NCBI RefSeq assembly: GCF_011043775.1
Contig: NZ_JAAKXY010000003.1
Coordinates: 434,001-498,000, forward strand
DNA length: 64,000 bases
DNA from: Natronolimnobius sp. AArcel1
GTDB taxonomy: Archaea > Halobacteriota > Halobacteria > Halobacteriales > Natrialbaceae
Reading direction: 5' to 3'
The translations under genes and the position numbers were made by a program. Below the pieces are notes generated by a model. The model had not been told where the DNA came from. It ran no database searches and worked only from the letters and a program-made list of their open reading frames with translations. Shown piece by piece: positions 41,203 through 51,313 of this stretch (position 1 is the first letter of the stretch; the number at the start of each line of letters is the position of its first letter).

Positions 41203-42660
41203 TCACTCTTTGCCGAACATCTGGCGCATCATCGGATGCATTTCCATCATCTGCTCCTCGGCGATCTCCTCGTACAGTTTGTACGTAATGGAGACAGCGA
41301 GCAGCAGACCCGTTCCGGTAACGGCTCCGATGGTGCCGAGCATGTTCGCCATGACGGCGAGCAGACCGACGAGTGCGCCACCGATGACGGTCACTTGCGG
41401 GATGTACCGCTCCATGACCTTCTCGATGACACCGACGTTCTGTCGGAATCCGGGGATCTGCATCCCGGAGTTCTGGATCTGGCGTGCAGTTGCCTGTGGA
41501 CCCATGTTCGTCGTCTCGACCCAGAAGATCGCGAAGATCGCGCCCCCGACGATCATGAACGTCAGGTCGACAGAGACGCGGATCATGACCTGCCAGGCTT
41601 CCTGCGTGACTTCCCCAGTCCACCACATCCAGTCTTCTGGACTGTAGATCGGTGCGGTGTAGTAGAAGAAGCCACCGACGGGTTGATCATCGACGTACGT
41701 CCCAAGCACCGCAGGCATACTATCTCCCATCTGAGAGTAGATGATCTGGCCCATGAACTGGATGTTCGCCTGCACTGCACGAACAAGGATCATTGGCAGG
41801 ACGCTCGCGTAGATGAGCTTCACTGGGAAGCGCCCTCGAGCGCCCTTTACGCGGGCATGACTGAGTGGGATCTCGACGCGGACGGATTCGGCGTAGACGA
41901 CGACCGAGAAGATCAAGACCGTCGTGAACAACGCGATGATCTGTCCGCCATTGTGTGAGAGCAAGAAGAACAGCCCGTCACTCGTGAAGATATCGACGTT
42001 TATCTGGCCGGTGATGATCTGATACCAGCTGTAGAAGAATCCATCACCACTCAGCGAGATGAATCCTGCGACGAGGCGCTGGCTCACACCGGCGATAATG
42101 AACAGGCCGATCCCGCTGCCGATACCCCACTTACTGACGACCTCGTCCATATACAGGATGAGGATCCCGCCAATGAACACTTGGAGGAAGATCAGTAATT
42201 GGATCTCGAAGGTTCCAAGCGTCATCCCACCGATAGAAAGCGCCGGGACTGTTGGAAGGAAGCCGCCGGCGAACACCATCGGCAGTGCTGTCAGGGCAGT
42301 CATCACGATGACGAGCAGCTTCTGCAGTCCCTGGTAGAGGATCTGATCTCGAGGATCGTCGGTGTTGAGTCCGAGGAGGTTCGCACCGCCAAGTAACTGC
42401 ATGACGATGCTCGCCGTGACGATTGGGCCAATACCGACCTGCAACAGCGAGCCGTGTTCACCAGCAAGGATCGCACGGAACTCGCCGAGCATATCATCTC
42501 CCCCAGCAGAACCAAGCAGTGCGACGTTCGTCAGGAAGAAGTACAACACGAGGATCCCTGCCGTCCAGGCGAGCTTGCGCTTGAACGGCACGTGCCCTTC
42601 CGGACGCTGCACTGCGGGCATCCGCGTTAGGACCGGTTCAGCGGCTTCCTTCCATCCCAT
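41203..42660 (-). CDS. secY: Protein translocase subunit SecY
   Basis: 485 residues with about ten TM helices. Recognisable parts are the N-terminal amphipathic LTRMPAVQRPEGHVPFKRK, IGPIVTASIVMQLLGGANLL, VSKWGIGSGIGLFIIAGVSQ, the basic cytoplasmic loop ESVRVEIPLSHARVKGARGR and the C-terminal YEEIAEEQMMEM. It forms the channel of the archaeal Sec translocon. It is the last gene of the S10-spc operon here, 3 bases after rpl15. Confidence 0.97.
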   Translation of the reverse strand: MGWKEAAEPVLTRMPAVQRPEGHVPFKRKLAWTAGILVLYFFLTNVALLGSAGGDDMLGEFRAILAGEHGSLLQVGIGPIVTASIVMQLLGGANLLGLNTDDPRDQILYQGLQKLLVIVMTALTALPMVFAGGFLPTVPALSIGGMTLGTFEIQLLIFLQVFIGGILILYMDEVVSKWGIGSGIGLFIIAGVSQRLVAGFISLSGDGFFYSWYQIITGQINVDIFTSDGLFFLLSHNGGQIIALFTTVLIFSVVVYAESVRVEIPLSHARVKGARGRFPVKLIYASVLPMILVRAVQANIQFMGQIIYSQMGDSMPAVLGTYVDDQPVGGFFYYTAPIYSPEDWMWWTGEVTQEAWQVMIRVSVDLTFMIVGGAIFAIFWVETTNMGPQATARQIQNSGMQIPGFRQNVGVIEKVMERYIPQVTVIGGALVGLLAVMANMLGTIGAVTGTGLLLAVSITYKLYEEIAEEQMMEMHPMMRQMFGKE

Positions 42661-42663
42661 CTG

Positions 42664-43167
42664 TTAGTCCTCGCTCTGTTCGTCGTCGTCAGCCTCGGCG
42701 TCGGCCGCTGCCTCGGCTGCGTCCTGGGCTCGCTGCGAAAGGACTGCCTCGCCACCGGCGTCCTCGAGTTTTGCCTCGGCTGCATCCGAGAAGGCATCTG
42801 CCGTGACCTCGAGTGCGTTCCGGACCTGTCCGGAGCCAAGCACTTTCACGATGTCGACGTCGTGGCCGTCCTCGACGACATCACGGGCGTCGATTGCGTA
42901 GCCGTCGTCGGTCTCTTCGGCGTCGCCGTCGGCGACGTAGAGAATCGCGTCCTCGTCGAGTTTCTGGACGTCGATTTCGGCGACGTTCTCGCGAATGCCG
43001 TCCGGTCGCTTGAAGCCGTGTTTGCCCTTCGGTTCGTAGTTGTGGAACTCGTGTTTGCTACGCCCGGCGCGTCCGCGGCCACCGCGGTGGCCCGCACCAC
43101 GTCGATTCTTGTGGGAGCCGCCGCTGTGCGTGCGCGATCCGCGCTGGCGTCGTTTTTTGCTCGTCAT
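42664..43167 (-). CDS. rpl15: Ribosomal protein uL15
   Basis: 167 residues. The basic Gly-rich start (KKRRQRGSRTHSGGSHKNRR, GAGHRGGRGRAGRSKHEFHN) is the RNA-binding part, and the L15 core follows with HDVDIVKVLGSGQVRNALEV. An acidic Ala/Asp tail is typical of halophiles. Directly between rpl30 and secY. Confidence 0.96.
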   Translation of the reverse strand: MTSKKRRQRGSRTHSGGSHKNRRGAGHRGGRGRAGRSKHEFHNYEPKGKHGFKRPDGIRENVAEIDVQKLDEDAILYVADGDAEETDDGYAIDARDVVEDGHDVDIVKVLGSGQVRNALEVTADAFSDAAEAKLEDAGGEAVLSQRAQDAAEAAADAEADDDEQSED

Positions 43168-43169
43168 GG

Positions 43170-43637
43170 TTATCGCATCGATTCTAAGAGGTCGTTAATC
43201 TCGTCCGTTGTATGCTTTCCGAGTTGGCCGCCTTCGACGGTTGGCTTCTTGATGCCACCGTGGCCACCACGCGGTGGGTGGAGCCGAAGCGTTGGCGACA
43301 GGCCCACATCACGGAGCGTCGTCTCCTCGGCAAGCAATGCCTCGGCGAGTGCGTCGAAGTCGTCGTAGTCAGTGTTCTCGGCGAGCCACTCTGCGTCGAC
43401 ATCTGCCTGTCGACCCTCGAGGGGCTCAGCACGCTTTGCAAGCAGCGTCGAGAGAACGTCAGCCTCGGGTTCGCCGTGGGCGACGTAGTCGTTGACTTTG
43501 TCAACCATACCCGTGTACGCGCTCGTCTCGGGGACAAGCGCACAGTGGTTGACGCTGTGGATGTTGAGCATCTCCAGGGTATCCTGGATGTCCTGATTGC
43601 GGTTGACTTCACCGCGGACTTGCACGATTGCCTTCAT
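43170..43637 (-). CDS. rpl30: Ribosomal protein uL30
   Basis: 155 residues, the archaeal/eukaryal L7-type length. [20 protein letters not shown], then LEMLNIHSVNHCALVPETSA, and the C-terminal LHPPRGGHGGIKKPTVEGGQ are family text. The start overlaps the stop of rps5 by one base. Confidence 0.96.
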   Translation of the reverse strand: MKAIVQVRGEVNRNQDIQDTLEMLNIHSVNHCALVPETSAYTGMVDKVNDYVAHGEPEADVLSTLLAKRAEPLEGRQADVDAEWLAENTDYDDFDALAEALLAEETTLRDVGLSPTLRLHPPRGGHGGIKKPTVEGGQLGKHTTDEINDLLESMR

Positions 43638-44299
43638 TATTCGGACACCTCCGCTTCGTCGGAGCCAGTCGTCCCACGCTGTTTTGGCTGGCGCGACTGC
43701 GAGGCGTTCTCGAGGGCATTGTACGTTGCCTTCGCGAGGTTCACAGTCGTTCGAGTGTTGCCGTGGCTTTTGGTCCAGGCATTTTCGATGCCGGCCAGAT
43801 CGAGGACGGCGTGGACGGTGTCACTCGCAGCGAGTCCAAGCCCTTCAGGGGCAGGGATCACATCGACCTCGACGGAGCCGGCTTTGCCGGTCGTTCGTCG
43901 GGTCAGAGAGTGTGGTCGGTCCGAACGGTCTTCCCACGACCCGGAGCCGCGGGGGACCTTGAGCATGTTCAGTTTCGCGATACCGATTGCCTTTTGGATG
44001 GCTGAGCCGACCTGGTCGTCTCGACCTTCTGCATAGCCAACGTAGCCATCGCGGTTGCCGACGGCGACGACGCAGCGGAACTTCACGCGTCGTCCGGAGT
44101 CGGTCATGCGCTGGACCATGTTGATGTCCAGCACTTCGTCATCCAGTCCGGGGAGGAGCTGGTCGACGATTTCGGGCTCTTTGAGCGGGAGCCCCGAGTT
44201 GAGAGCGACGTCCATCGAATCGATGTCGCCCTCCTGGACTTTGCGGCCGAGACGGGTGACGGGTTCCCATCCACTGTCGTTGTAGTTGTTTCCACTCAT
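43637..44299 (-). CDS. rps5: Ribosomal protein uS5
   Basis: 220 residues. The S5 double-stranded RNA-binding core is [20 protein letters not shown] with [20 protein letters not shown]. The second domain contains [20 protein letters not shown] and [16 protein letters not shown]. It overlaps rpl18 by 4 bases. Confidence 0.97.
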   Translation of the reverse strand: MSGNNYNDSGWEPVTRLGRKVQEGDIDSMDVALNSGLPLKEPEIVDQLLPGLDDEVLDINMVQRMTDSGRRVKFRCVVAVGNRDGYVGYAEGRDDQVGSAIQKAIGIAKLNMLKVPRGSGSWEDRSDRPHSLTRRTTGKAGSVEVDVIPAPEGLGLAASDTVHAVLDLAGIENAWTKSHGNTRTTVNLAKATYNALENASQSRQPKQRGTTGSDEAEVSE

Positions 44300-44844
44300 T
44301 CGAGGATCGCCTCTCGTACGTCGTCAAAGTGTTCTGGAAGGTCCGCTGCGTCGAAGTCACCGCTATACAGCGGCTCATCGAGCTGTTCTGCGTACTCGGC
44401 GATATGCTCGCCGCGCGTACGCTCCCAGTCTGCGAGCACACTGTCGCTGTGTGGAATCTCGAGACCGGCGTCGATAGCGCCTTCCTGAACGGCGAACACC
44501 TTGTTACCAGGCGTTGCCGTGTTGAGACCGATATCGAGGACTGCGTCCTCGAGTCCGGCCTCGACGGCGCGTGTACCGGCCAGCAGGCCGGTCAGGTACG
44601 CCGCAGAAATGTTACTCGTGGGTGCTTCCCAACCATACTCCTCGAGATCGCTCGAGTGTGCGCTTGCGAGCGTCTCGTCGCCGTTGGGTCCGGGAACGAT
44701 CAGCTGCGCCGTAGTGTGCTTGTTGCTCTTTCGAGCGACGAGACGGGGCTTACCCGACTTCAGCAGGCGCAACCTCTGGTGGTAGTCCGTCCGGACCTCG
44801 CGCCGACGTCGCATCGGCACCTTGTATCGTGGTCCTGTTGCCAT
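44296..44844 (-). CDS. rpl18: Ribosomal protein uL18
   Basis: 182 residues. The basic N-terminus [20 protein letters not shown] precedes [20 protein letters not shown] and the [20 protein letters not shown] helix. It binds 5S rRNA. The start overlaps the rpl19e stop by one base. Confidence 0.97.
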   Translation of the reverse strand: MATGPRYKVPMRRRREVRTDYHQRLRLLKSGKPRLVARKSNKHTTAQLIVPGPNGDETLASAHSSDLEEYGWEAPTSNISAAYLTGLLAGTRAVEAGLEDAVLDIGLNTATPGNKVFAVQEGAIDAGLEIPHSDSVLADWERTRGEHIAEYAEQLDEPLYSGDFDAADLPEHFDDVREAILE

Positions 44845-45293
44845 TATTGGTCACCGTAGTTGTCGTCGATATAGTTCAACAGGTACCGGACACTTCGGAA
44901 CTCGCCACCGCCAGCCTTTTTATACAGCTCGCGGTACTGCGTGGGCGTCAGTTCGCCCTTATCGCGGAGTTCGCGGAGTTTCCGGCGCTGTGCACGAATC
45001 TTTGCCTGCCAGTCTTCTTTCGAGTTCTGGCGTGCGCCTTTCTTACCGCGGCGCTTGCCTGGCCCCTTCTGGTGGCCGTAGGAACGCTTTGCGTTGCGCT
45101 CGCGTGCACGGCCACGGGAGTTGCCCTTAGCGTCTGCTGCGCGAATGCGACCCTCGTCGACGAGTTCACGGATCTCGTCACGGGTGATCGCTTCGGCAAT
45201 GTCGCCCTGGGCATCAGGGTCGAGCCAGATGCGGTTCTCGCCAACGTCAAGGACGTCAGCTGCCAGTCGCTTCTGTGCGGACAGATCAGTCAT
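44844..45293 (-). CDS. rpl19e: Ribosomal protein eL19
   Basis: 149 residues. [20 protein letters not shown] at the start and the basic [20 protein letters not shown] stretch identify eL19. It forms an intersubunit bridge in archaeal and eukaryal ribosomes. Overlaps rpl32e by 8 bases. Confidence 0.97.
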   Translation of the reverse strand: MTDLSAQKRLAADVLDVGENRIWLDPDAQGDIAEAITRDEIRELVDEGRIRAADAKGNSRGRARERNAKRSYGHQKGPGKRRGKKGARQNSKEDWQAKIRAQRRKLRELRDKGELTPTQYRELYKKAGGGEFRSVRYLLNYIDDNYGDQ

Positions 45294-46014
45294 CTGATTC
45301 CACCTCGACTTCCTCGTAGGTTGGGTTCAGGACGCGGACGCCCTGTTCCTCTGCCTGTTCTTCGATGCGCTCGCGCTTGCGGGCACCGACTGCGGAGGCG
45401 ATACGGACTGCCTGGGTGTCGCCATCGACACCCTCGAGGTCGTCCGTGTTCTGAACATAGACTTCCTCGAAGCCACTTGGGTGCTTGCCACGAACAGCGG
45501 TTGGGGTCCGGAATCCGGCTTCGACCTTCGGGCCCTTGCCTTTGATTCCCTTGCGCTGTTTCGAGAGCTGCCCACGTGGGCGGCGCCAGGATTCTGGCGT
45601 CCGCTTTTTCATGTGGTAGTCCTGGCGGTTGAACTGCGGCTTGCCCTCGCTTTTACGGCGCTCGAGCAGACGCGTTTCCTCGTCGGAAAGCTCCGGCGTC
45701 TTCTCGGTCAGGCCACGGGCTTGCAGTTCGGTTTCGACGTCTTCGGCGGGTGCTTCGTCTTCGTCCTCGCCGTCTTCGTCTTCGATCTCAGCCTCGGTGT
45801 CCTCACTTACCTCGAGGTCACCGACGTCGGCTTTGATACGGGCTGCGAGTGCGTTTCCGACGCCCTCGGCTTCGGCCAGGTCGTCCTGGTCGGCCTCTTT
45901 GACGTCCTCGATGGACTCGAAGCCAGCCTCTCGCAGTGCGTCAGCTTTGCTCGCGCCGACACCACTGATGTCCTCGAGCTCCTGTGGTTCGTCGTTTGCG
46001 TTGTCGTCTGCCAT
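45286..46014 (-). CDS. rpl32e: Ribosomal protein eL32 with N-terminal helix-hairpin-helix domain
   Basis: 242 residues. The first 60 hold two HhH motifs ([20 protein letters not shown] and [20 protein letters not shown]), then an acidic linker, and the eL32 core from about 115 ([20 protein letters not shown]). The HhH addition is a known haloarchaeal variant, as in Haloarcula. It sits between rpl6 and rpl19e. Confidence 0.96.
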   Translation of the reverse strand: MADDNANDEPQELEDISGVGASKADALREAGFESIEDVKEADQDDLAEAEGVGNALAARIKADVGDLEVSEDTEAEIEDEDGEDEDEAPAEDVETELQARGLTEKTPELSDEETRLLERRKSEGKPQFNRQDYHMKKRTPESWRRPRGQLSKQRKGIKGKGPKVEAGFRTPTAVRGKHPSGFEEVYVQNTDDLEGVDGDTQAVRIASAVGARKRERIEEQAEEQGVRVLNPTYEEVEVESDD

Positions 46015-46017
46015 CTA

Positions 46018-46551
46018 TTAGACACCTCCTTTGGCGGGTTTCTCGGTGATGTAGACCCCGTCCTGGAAGACGCGGGTGTCCTTGCCGCTGACGCGTGTCA
46101 GCTGCTCGATGTCAGCCGCCGTCTGGCCGACGTCCTCTTTGTTCGGGCCGGAGAGGACGAGGCGTTCGTCGTCGACGGAGACGTCAGTGTCACCGTGGAT
46201 AGTTGTACGTCGCGGTGCCTTTTCGCCGAGGAAGTTCTCGATGACGATGTCGCCGCCTTCCGCGCGGACCTGCATTGGGAAGTGAGAGTAGTAGACTTCC
46301 ATCTTGTACTCCCAGCCCTCGGTCACGCCGTGGAACGCGTTGCTCAGGTGGCTCTCGAAGGTGCCGACGGTCGCGTTCGTTTTCGCGTCCTCGGCGTCGC
46401 TTTCGATTACCACACTGTCGTCTTCCACATCGACGGTCACGTCGGGGTACCAGAGGCGGCGGGTAACGCTGCCTTCTGGACCGTCGACGGTCACATCGAG
46501 ATGGTCTGTCTCGACGGTTACGTTGTCAGGGATTTCCAGTTCGACTCGCAT
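46018..46551 (-). CDS. rpl6: Ribosomal protein uL6
   Basis: 177 residues. The two L6 domains show DNVTVETDHLDVTVDGPEGS and HLSNAFHGVTEGWEYKMEVY, with the conserved VSGKDTRVFQDGVYI near the end. Follows rps8 by 2 bases. Confidence 0.97.
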   Translation of the reverse strand: MRVELEIPDNVTVETDHLDVTVDGPEGSVTRRLWYPDVTVDVEDDSVVIESDAEDAKTNATVGTFESHLSNAFHGVTEGWEYKMEVYYSHFPMQVRAEGGDIVIENFLGEKAPRRTTIHGDTDVSVDDERLVLSGPNKEDVGQTAADIEQLTRVSGKDTRVFQDGVYITEKPAKGGV

Positions 46552-46553
46552 TG

Positions 46554-46946
46554 TTAGTAGACGTATGCGATAACCTGACCACCGATTCCCTGCTCACGAG
46601 CCTCGTAGTGGCTCATGATGCCGTTACTCGTCGTGACGACGAGCGCACCGAAGTCTCGAGCCGGGAGGAATCGCTTCTCCCACTTCTCGAATTCATCGGA
46701 CGTAGCACTATAGCGGGGCTTGACGGGGCCACACTCGTTGATCGCTCCAGTTAGTTCGACCTCGAACTGGCCGGCTTTACCGTCATCGACGAACTCGAAG
46801 CCGTCGATGTACCCGCGGTCGTAGAAGACCTCGAGTACGCTGCCGATTTCGTTCGAGGCGGGTGATACCTCGTGAGTCAGATGTCCCACACTTTCGGCGT
46901 TGTCGAGCCCCGAAAGCGCGTTGCTGAGTGGATCGTTTCCGGTCAT
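46554..46946 (-). CDS. rps8: Ribosomal protein uS8
   Basis: 130 residues from the ATG at 46946; an upstream open frame runs into rps14 and is rejected. [39 protein letters not shown] and [20 protein letters not shown] are S8 text. It binds helix 21 of 16S rRNA. Confidence 0.97.
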   Translation of the reverse strand: MTGNDPLSNALSGLDNAESVGHLTHEVSPASNEIGSVLEVFYDRGYIDGFEFVDDGKAGQFEVELTGAINECGPVKPRYSATSDEFEKWEKRFLPARDFGALVVTTSNGIMSHYEAREQGIGGQVIAYVY

Positions 46947-46947
46947 G

Positions 46948-47145
46948 TTATCGATACTTCTTGAATCCCATCTCGCGGGCGATTTCACGGAAGCACTGTC
47001 GACAGAGGTTGATGTCGTACTTGCCGACAAGCCCCTGTTTACGGCCACAGCGCTGGCACTGTTCCATCTGGCCAGTTCGCTTTGCCGTGTGCTCACCCGT
47101 GCGATCGGCGGCGTTGGTTTCGGTGTCAGTTTCGCTTTCACTCAT
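46948..47145 (-). CDS. rps14: Ribosomal protein uS14, zinc type
   Basis: 65 residues. The zinc ligands are CQRCGRKQG and NLCRQCFRE, followed by the basic C-terminus REMGFKKYR. The acidic 25-residue N-terminal extension is haloarchaeal. It overlaps rpl5 by 8 bases. Confidence 0.97.
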   Translation of the reverse strand: MSESETDTETNAADRTGEHTAKRTGQMEQCQRCGRKQGLVGKYDINLCRQCFREIAREMGFKKYR

Positions 47146-47674
47146 CCTCTGGGTCCTCCACAGTGACGTCGAAGTTCGACTCGAGGTACGCGGCTGCGTC
47201 CTCGGGCGTGAGTCGGTGATTCGACGGAATCGACCGCGTTGCCTTGTCGCGCTTGGCGATGCGGTAGCCCGGACGCACCAGGTTGACGGTGACGTCCAGC
47301 CCGAAGATCCCGACGCTCGGGTCGTACTCCTGGCTTGGGAACTCGGTGTGTTCCTCGACGCCGAAGCTGAAGTTGCCGGTGTCGTCGAACTGCGTCAGCG
47401 ACAATTCGGCGAGTGGAAGCGCCGTCTCGAGGAACTCAGCAGCGTCCTCGCCGCGGAGGGTGACCTTCGTCCCGATCGGGTCGCCCTGGCGAATACCGAA
47501 GTCAGGCTCGGTTCGCTGTGCCTGGGTACGGACGCTCTGCTGGCTGGTAATCTCCTCGATGATGTCCTCGGCTTTGGCGAGTTCGCGACCACCCTGACCG
47601 ACACCCATGTGGACGACGACCTTTTCGACGGTGGGTTCGCGCATCTCGTGGAAACCGCTGTCAGCTTCGCTCAT
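47138..47674 (-). CDS. rpl5: Ribosomal protein uL5
   Basis: 178 residues. [20 protein letters not shown] and the central [20 protein letters not shown], then [20 protein letters not shown], fit archaeal L5. It contacts 5S rRNA. Overlaps rps4e by 4 bases. Confidence 0.97.
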   Translation of the reverse strand: MSEADSGFHEMREPTVEKVVVHMGVGQGGRELAKAEDIIEEITSQQSVRTQAQRTEPDFGIRQGDPIGTKVTLRGEDAAEFLETALPLAELSLTQFDDTGNFSFGVEEHTEFPSQEYDPSVGIFGLDVTVNLVRPGYRIAKRDKATRSIPSNHRLTPEDAAAYLESNFDVTVEDPEDE

Positions 47675-48417
47675 TCATCATCACCCGTGCTCGCGGTTGC
47701 ACCGCTCGCATCATTCGACGACGAGTCGTCGCCCGTAAAGTTCTCGTCGATGACGACGACGTACTCTTCGACAGTGTCGAACTCGCCATCGTCGGTCGAG
47801 ATGGTGACGGTGTTCGAACCGCTGCCGGGCGTGACGTCAATCGATTCGACTTCGCCGATTTTGCCACCGTGGTTTCCACGGATAGCAGTGACGAGTGCAC
47901 CCTCTTCGTATGGGAAGTGGGCAACAACCGATTTGTCGTCGTTGTCGACAACGATCGAATCTTTCGTGTTGTATGCATCGACATCGGCGATGACGTTCGT
48001 GCCATCGTGCAGCGTTAGTTGGGTGTCGCCACCTGGAACCTGCTGCTTGCCGTCGATCTTGCCGAGGCGGCTGTCTGCCGCATCAGCGTCGATCTCGGTC
48101 AGCGAAAGCCGACCGCCTTCGTCTGGGAAGACACGGTAGTACTCCTCACGGCCGGGGAACGCCAGAATGTCGAAGATACCGATTGGACGCTGCTCGTCGT
48201 TGATCGGCTGTCCGTTGACGAGAATCGCGTCCTCCGAAAGCGCATAGCGGGCTTCCTTCGTCGAGTCGACGTAGCCGAGGACGTCCCGAAGCAGGACGAC
48301 CAGCGGCACGCCCTCCTCACCGTGCGGGCCAGCACCGGCCTTGACGGTGAAGGTCTCGGTCTTGCGCTCGACCGGCCAGGTCTTTGGTACTGAGAGTCGT
48401 TTCTGGTGTTTCGTCAT
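47671..48417 (-). CDS. rps4e: Ribosomal protein eS4
   Basis: 248 residues. [20 protein letters not shown] opens the S4-like domain, with [20 protein letters not shown] as the RNA-binding motif. The KOW-type segment [20 protein letters not shown] is near 175. The Ser/Ala/Asp tail is not conserved. Overlaps rpl24 by 4 bases. Confidence 0.97.
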   Translation of the reverse strand: MTKHQKRLSVPKTWPVERKTETFTVKAGAGPHGEEGVPLVVLLRDVLGYVDSTKEARYALSEDAILVNGQPINDEQRPIGIFDILAFPGREEYYRVFPDEGGRLSLTEIDADAADSRLGKIDGKQQVPGGDTQLTLHDGTNVIADVDAYNTKDSIVVDNDDKSVVAHFPYEEGALVTAIRGNHGGKIGEVESIDVTPGSGSNTVTISTDDGEFDTVEEYVVVIDENFTGDDSSSNDASGATASTGDDE

Positions 48418-48782
48418 TCGTTATCACCTTCGGACTCGCCCTCGAGACGGGCCTCTCGGCGGTCGTCCTCGAGATCGAGTGCCGTAATGCGGACGTTCGA
48501 TGGGTCGACTGGCCGTGGCACCTCTTCGCCGTCGGCCGTCTCGACCGTCACGTCCTCGACGTGAATCGTGCTGTCTTCGAGGATTGCCTTGAGAACCTCG
48601 CCTTCCTCGCCGGCGTGGTCCCCACGCATGACCTCGACCGTGTCGCCCGCGTTAACGCGGGTTCGACGGGTATCGTACTCCTCGCGGAGGTCGTCAGACA
48701 GCGTTGCGTGGAGCTGTTTCTGCCGCTTGTGAAGCGGTGCACGCTCCGTCTGCGTTCGCTGTTTGTGTGGTTGCTTGCTCAT
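48414..48782 (-). CDS. rpl24: Ribosomal protein uL24
   Basis: 122 residues. The basic [20 protein letters not shown] is followed by the KOW motif [20 protein letters not shown]. It is an early assembly protein of the large subunit. Two bases separate it from rpl14. Confidence 0.97.
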   Translation of the reverse strand: MSKQPHKQRTQTERAPLHKRQKQLHATLSDDLREEYDTRRTRVNAGDTVEVMRGDHAGEEGEVLKAILEDSTIHVEDVTVETADGEEVPRPVDPSNVRITALDLEDDRREARLEGESEGDNE

Positions 48783-48784
48783 AG

Positions 48785-49183
48785 TTAGACGATCATCGTC
48801 GCGGTAGAGGCAATTGCACCGAAGCGCTCTGCGACTTCGCGAGCGATTGGGCCCTTGATCTCCGTTCCGCGGGGCTCTTCGTTCTCGTCGATGATGACCG
48901 CCGCGTTGTCCTCGAACTTGAGACGGGTGCCGTCCGGCCGGCGGATCGATTTCCGCTGGCGAACGATCACTGCCTCGAGGACCTGTCGGCGCATCTCCGG
49001 GGTACCCTTCGTGACCGAAACGGTCACTTTGTCACCGAGACCCGCCTTTGGCTGGCGGCTCTTGGTGCCGTGGTACCCTGCTACGCTGATGACTTTGAGT
49101 TCGCGTGCGCCAGTGTTGTCGGCACACGTGACCAGCGAGCCCTTCTTCAGTCCCTGAGTGACGTCGGCTTTCATTGCCTCCAT
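48785..49183 (-). CDS. rpl14: Ribosomal protein uL14
   Basis: 132 residues; [20 protein letters not shown] has two possible ATGs, 9 bases apart. The family signature is [20 protein letters not shown], then [20 protein letters not shown]. The start overlaps the rps17 stop by one base. Confidence 0.97.
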   Translation of the reverse strand: MEAMKADVTQGLKKGSLVTCADNTGARELKVISVAGYHGTKSRQPKAGLGDKVTVSVTKGTPEMRRQVLEAVIVRQRKSIRRPDGTRLKFEDNAAVIIDENEEPRGTEIKGPIAREVAERFGAIASTATMIV

Positions 49184-49629
49184 TACTCTTCACCCTGGGT
49201 TTCTTCGGCGTCATCCGCAGCGAGATCCTCAGCGGAGAGTTCCGGCTCAGGCTCTGCCTGTCCGGTCAACTCAGCGATATCCTCTGCGGTTGCCTCTTCA
49301 GTTATTTCGACGACCACGTGCGATTTCGTCTTCGACAGTGGTCGGGTCTCTGCGATCTTGACCGAGTCGCCAACCGAGAGCGGCTCAAGCACGCCTGGCA
49401 CGTGTGCCGGAATGCGCGAGCGTCGCTTCATGTAGCGGTCGTACTTCGGAACCGCGACATCGTACTCTCGTTCGACGACTACGGTCTTGTCCATGTCCGT
49501 CGAAACGACGAGTCCCTCGAGGATCTGTCCTCGAACGGAGAGTTCGCCGTAGAACGGACACTTCTCGTAGTCGTATTCCTCCGGGTTTTCTGGTTCCGGA
49601 GGGGTGTCAACGTCTAATCCTATTGCCAT
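49183..49629 (-). CDS. rps17: Ribosomal protein uS17 with acidic C-terminal extension
   Basis: 148 residues. The S17 core [20 protein letters not shown] and [20 protein letters not shown] spans about 25-110. A tail of about 35 acidic residues ([20 protein letters not shown]) is longer than I expect for the family. It overlaps rnp1 by 10 bases. Confidence 0.95.
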   Translation of the reverse strand: MAIGLDVDTPPEPENPEEYDYEKCPFYGELSVRGQILEGLVVSTDMDKTVVVEREYDVAVPKYDRYMKRRSRIPAHVPGVLEPLSVGDSVKIAETRPLSKTKSHVVVEITEEATAEDIAELTGQAEPEPELSAEDLAADDAEETQGEE

Positions 49630-50129
49630 GGTGAGTCACCATTCGTTTCCGTGCGTCGGGCGGGTCGTGAGAGCAATCGCGAACCATCGACCGTAACGTA
49701 GGCTACGCCCTCGCCAGCAGCGTGGCAGTGGTCAGTTGACCCATCGCCACGACAGCCAGCGCCGGTGGCGCTGGCTCGGTCTGTCGCGTCGGACGAATCG
49801 TCCGGCGCTGCAGGTTGAGTGTCGGCCAGTTTGGACGCAGTCCCCAACGCCTTCTCGGCGTCGGCGGCTTCATCTGTGATCGCGAACTCGAACGTCGAGC
49901 CCGACTTCGGCACTGTCACAACTCGAGACTCACCGTCGCACTCGGCGGTTACACCGCCTCGCCATCGTTCCGCCTCCTGCGGAACGCAAATCTCAATGGA
50001 GAGGGTCTTCGTCGTCTCGATGACGACTCGCCCCGAAATGCCGACTCGCGAGTCGTCGGTACTCTCGACGACGCGGACCGGCAATCCGTTGAGTTCGTGC
50101 CGTGGGAGGGTCTCGGGTGTCAGTGCCAT
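49620..50129 (-). CDS. rnp1: Ribonuclease P protein component 1 (Rpp29)
   Basis: 169 residues. The N-terminal Sm-like half fits Rpp29: LPRHELNGLPVRVVESTDDS and GISGRVVIETTKTLSIEICV. After about residue 95 a long Ala/Asp-rich insertion contains ATGAGCRGDGSTDHCHAAGE, a Cys/His cluster of unknown meaning. The core then closes with VAYVTVDGSRLLSRPARRTE. Rpp29 stabilises RNase P RNA for tRNA 5' processing. Its place between rpl29 and rps17 is usual in archaea. Confidence 0.92.
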   Translation of the reverse strand: MALTPETLPRHELNGLPVRVVESTDDSRVGISGRVVIETTKTLSIEICVPQEAERWRGGVTAECDGESRVVTVPKSGSTFEFAITDEAADAEKALGTASKLADTQPAAPDDSSDATDRASATGAGCRGDGSTDHCHAAGEGVAYVTVDGSRLLSRPARRTETNGDSPWQ

Positions 50130-50135
50130 GTGTGT

Positions 50136-50348
50136 TTATTCGTCGTCGAAGTCGCCTTCTTCAGTCTGGATCGTCTTGATCCGAGCAATGGTGCGGCTAA
50201 TTTCGCCAATTCGACCCGGGTTTTCCGGGGCACCACCGGCTGCGAGGACGGACTTCTGGTTCAGGAGTTCAGTCTCGAGTTCCTCGAGTTCTTCTTCCCG
50301 TTCTGCAGGCGTCATGTCGCGGACCTCTGCGACGTGGAGAATTGCCAT
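50136..50348 (-). CDS. rpl29: Ribosomal protein uL29
   Basis: 70 residues. The two-helix protein reads [20 protein letters not shown] and [20 protein letters not shown]. It sits by the exit tunnel, near SRP docking. Overlaps rps3 by one base. Confidence 0.96.
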   Translation of the reverse strand: MAILHVAEVRDMTPAEREEELEELETELLNQKSVLAAGGAPENPGRIGEISRTIARIKTIQTEEGDFDDE

Positions 50349-51313
50349 CAGTCGTCACCTCCCTCGTCTGCATCGTCAGCATCCTCTTCTTCCATCTCGG
50401 CGACGAGTTCTTCAGCTTCGGCCTCGACATCCTCTTCGAGTTCCTCGAGTTCTTCCTCGACGTCCTCGTCTTCGGGGACCTCGACTTCTTCGAACTCGTC
50501 GTCATCGTCAGCCTCGACTTCTTCTTCGATGACCTCTTCGACGACTTCCTCGTCGAGGTCGCCATCCTCGTCGGCGGCGGTCTCGACAGCGTCGTCAGCC
50601 GGTGCCTCGGCACCCTCGTCGGCTGCCTCAGCATCCTCGGGTTCGCCCTCAAGCAGTTCCTCGACGCCTTCGGCCTCGTTGGCTTCGACGGCGTCGGGGA
50701 CGAGTTCCTCGGGGTCCAGATCTTCGTGGACACCGAAGTCATCGGGGAGTTCGGCGTTCGGCGGGATGATTTTCACCGTCACACCGATCGTCCCGAGCTT
50801 CATGACGGCCGTACCCTGGCCGTGGTCGACGATCTCCTCGGCGGGTTCGCCGTTGTGCTTGATGTAGCCGCGGTTGAACTTCTCAACGCGCGAGCGAGCG
50901 CCCGTCACCTTGCCGGAGAGGACGATCTCAGCGCCGAGTGCGCCGGATTCCATGATCCGGTCAATCGTCGTGTGACCAGCTTTCCGGAAGTACCAGCCAC
51001 GCTCGAGTGCGTTCGCCAGTCGGTCCGCGACGATCCGGGCGTTGAGGTCCGGTTCGTCGACTTCCTGGACATCGACCTGTGGATCCTCGAGGTTGAACTT
51101 CTCCTCGAGTGCGGTCGTGACCTTTCGGATGTTCTCGCCACCTTTGCCGATGACCATCCCGGGCTTTTCGGCCTTGAGGACGATCTGCGTACCCATCGGC
51201 GTCTTGGCGACGTCCATGCCACCGTAGCCAGCGCGGCCGAGTTCTTCCTGAAAGAACTCATCAATCTGGGACCGCTGCAGGCCATTTTCGATGAATTGGT
51301 GTTCGTCAGCCAT
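50348..51313 (-). CDS. rps3: Ribosomal protein uS3 with long acidic tail
   Basis: 321 residues from the ATG at 51313. The KH domain contains [20 protein letters not shown], and the second domain has [20 protein letters not shown]. From about residue 205 the protein is an almost pure Glu/Asp/Ala tail of over 100 residues. The full-length plus-strand frame opposite it is a composition shadow. It lies between rpl22 and rpl29. Confidence 0.96.
   Translation of the reverse strand: MADEHQFIENGLQRSQIDEFFQEELGRAGYGGMDVAKTPMGTQIVLKAEKPGMVIGKGGENIRKVTTALEEKFNLEDPQVDVQEVDEPDLNARIVADRLANALERGWYFRKAGHTTIDRIMESGALGAEIVLSGKVTGARSRVEKFNRGYIKHNGEPAEEIVDHGQGTAVMKLGTIGVTVKIIPPNAELPDDFGVHEDLDPEELVPDAVEANEAEGVEELLEGEPEDAEAADEGAEAPADDAVETAADEDGDLDEEVVEEVIEEEVEADDDDEFEEVEVPEDEDVEEELEELEEDVEAEAEELVAEMEEEDADDADEGGDD

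Noticed and set aside
49819-50867. Long Ser-rich plus-strand frames opposite rnp1, rpl29 and rps3
   Set aside because: Poly-Ser frames are the usual shadow of Glu/Asp-rich genes on the opposite strand.
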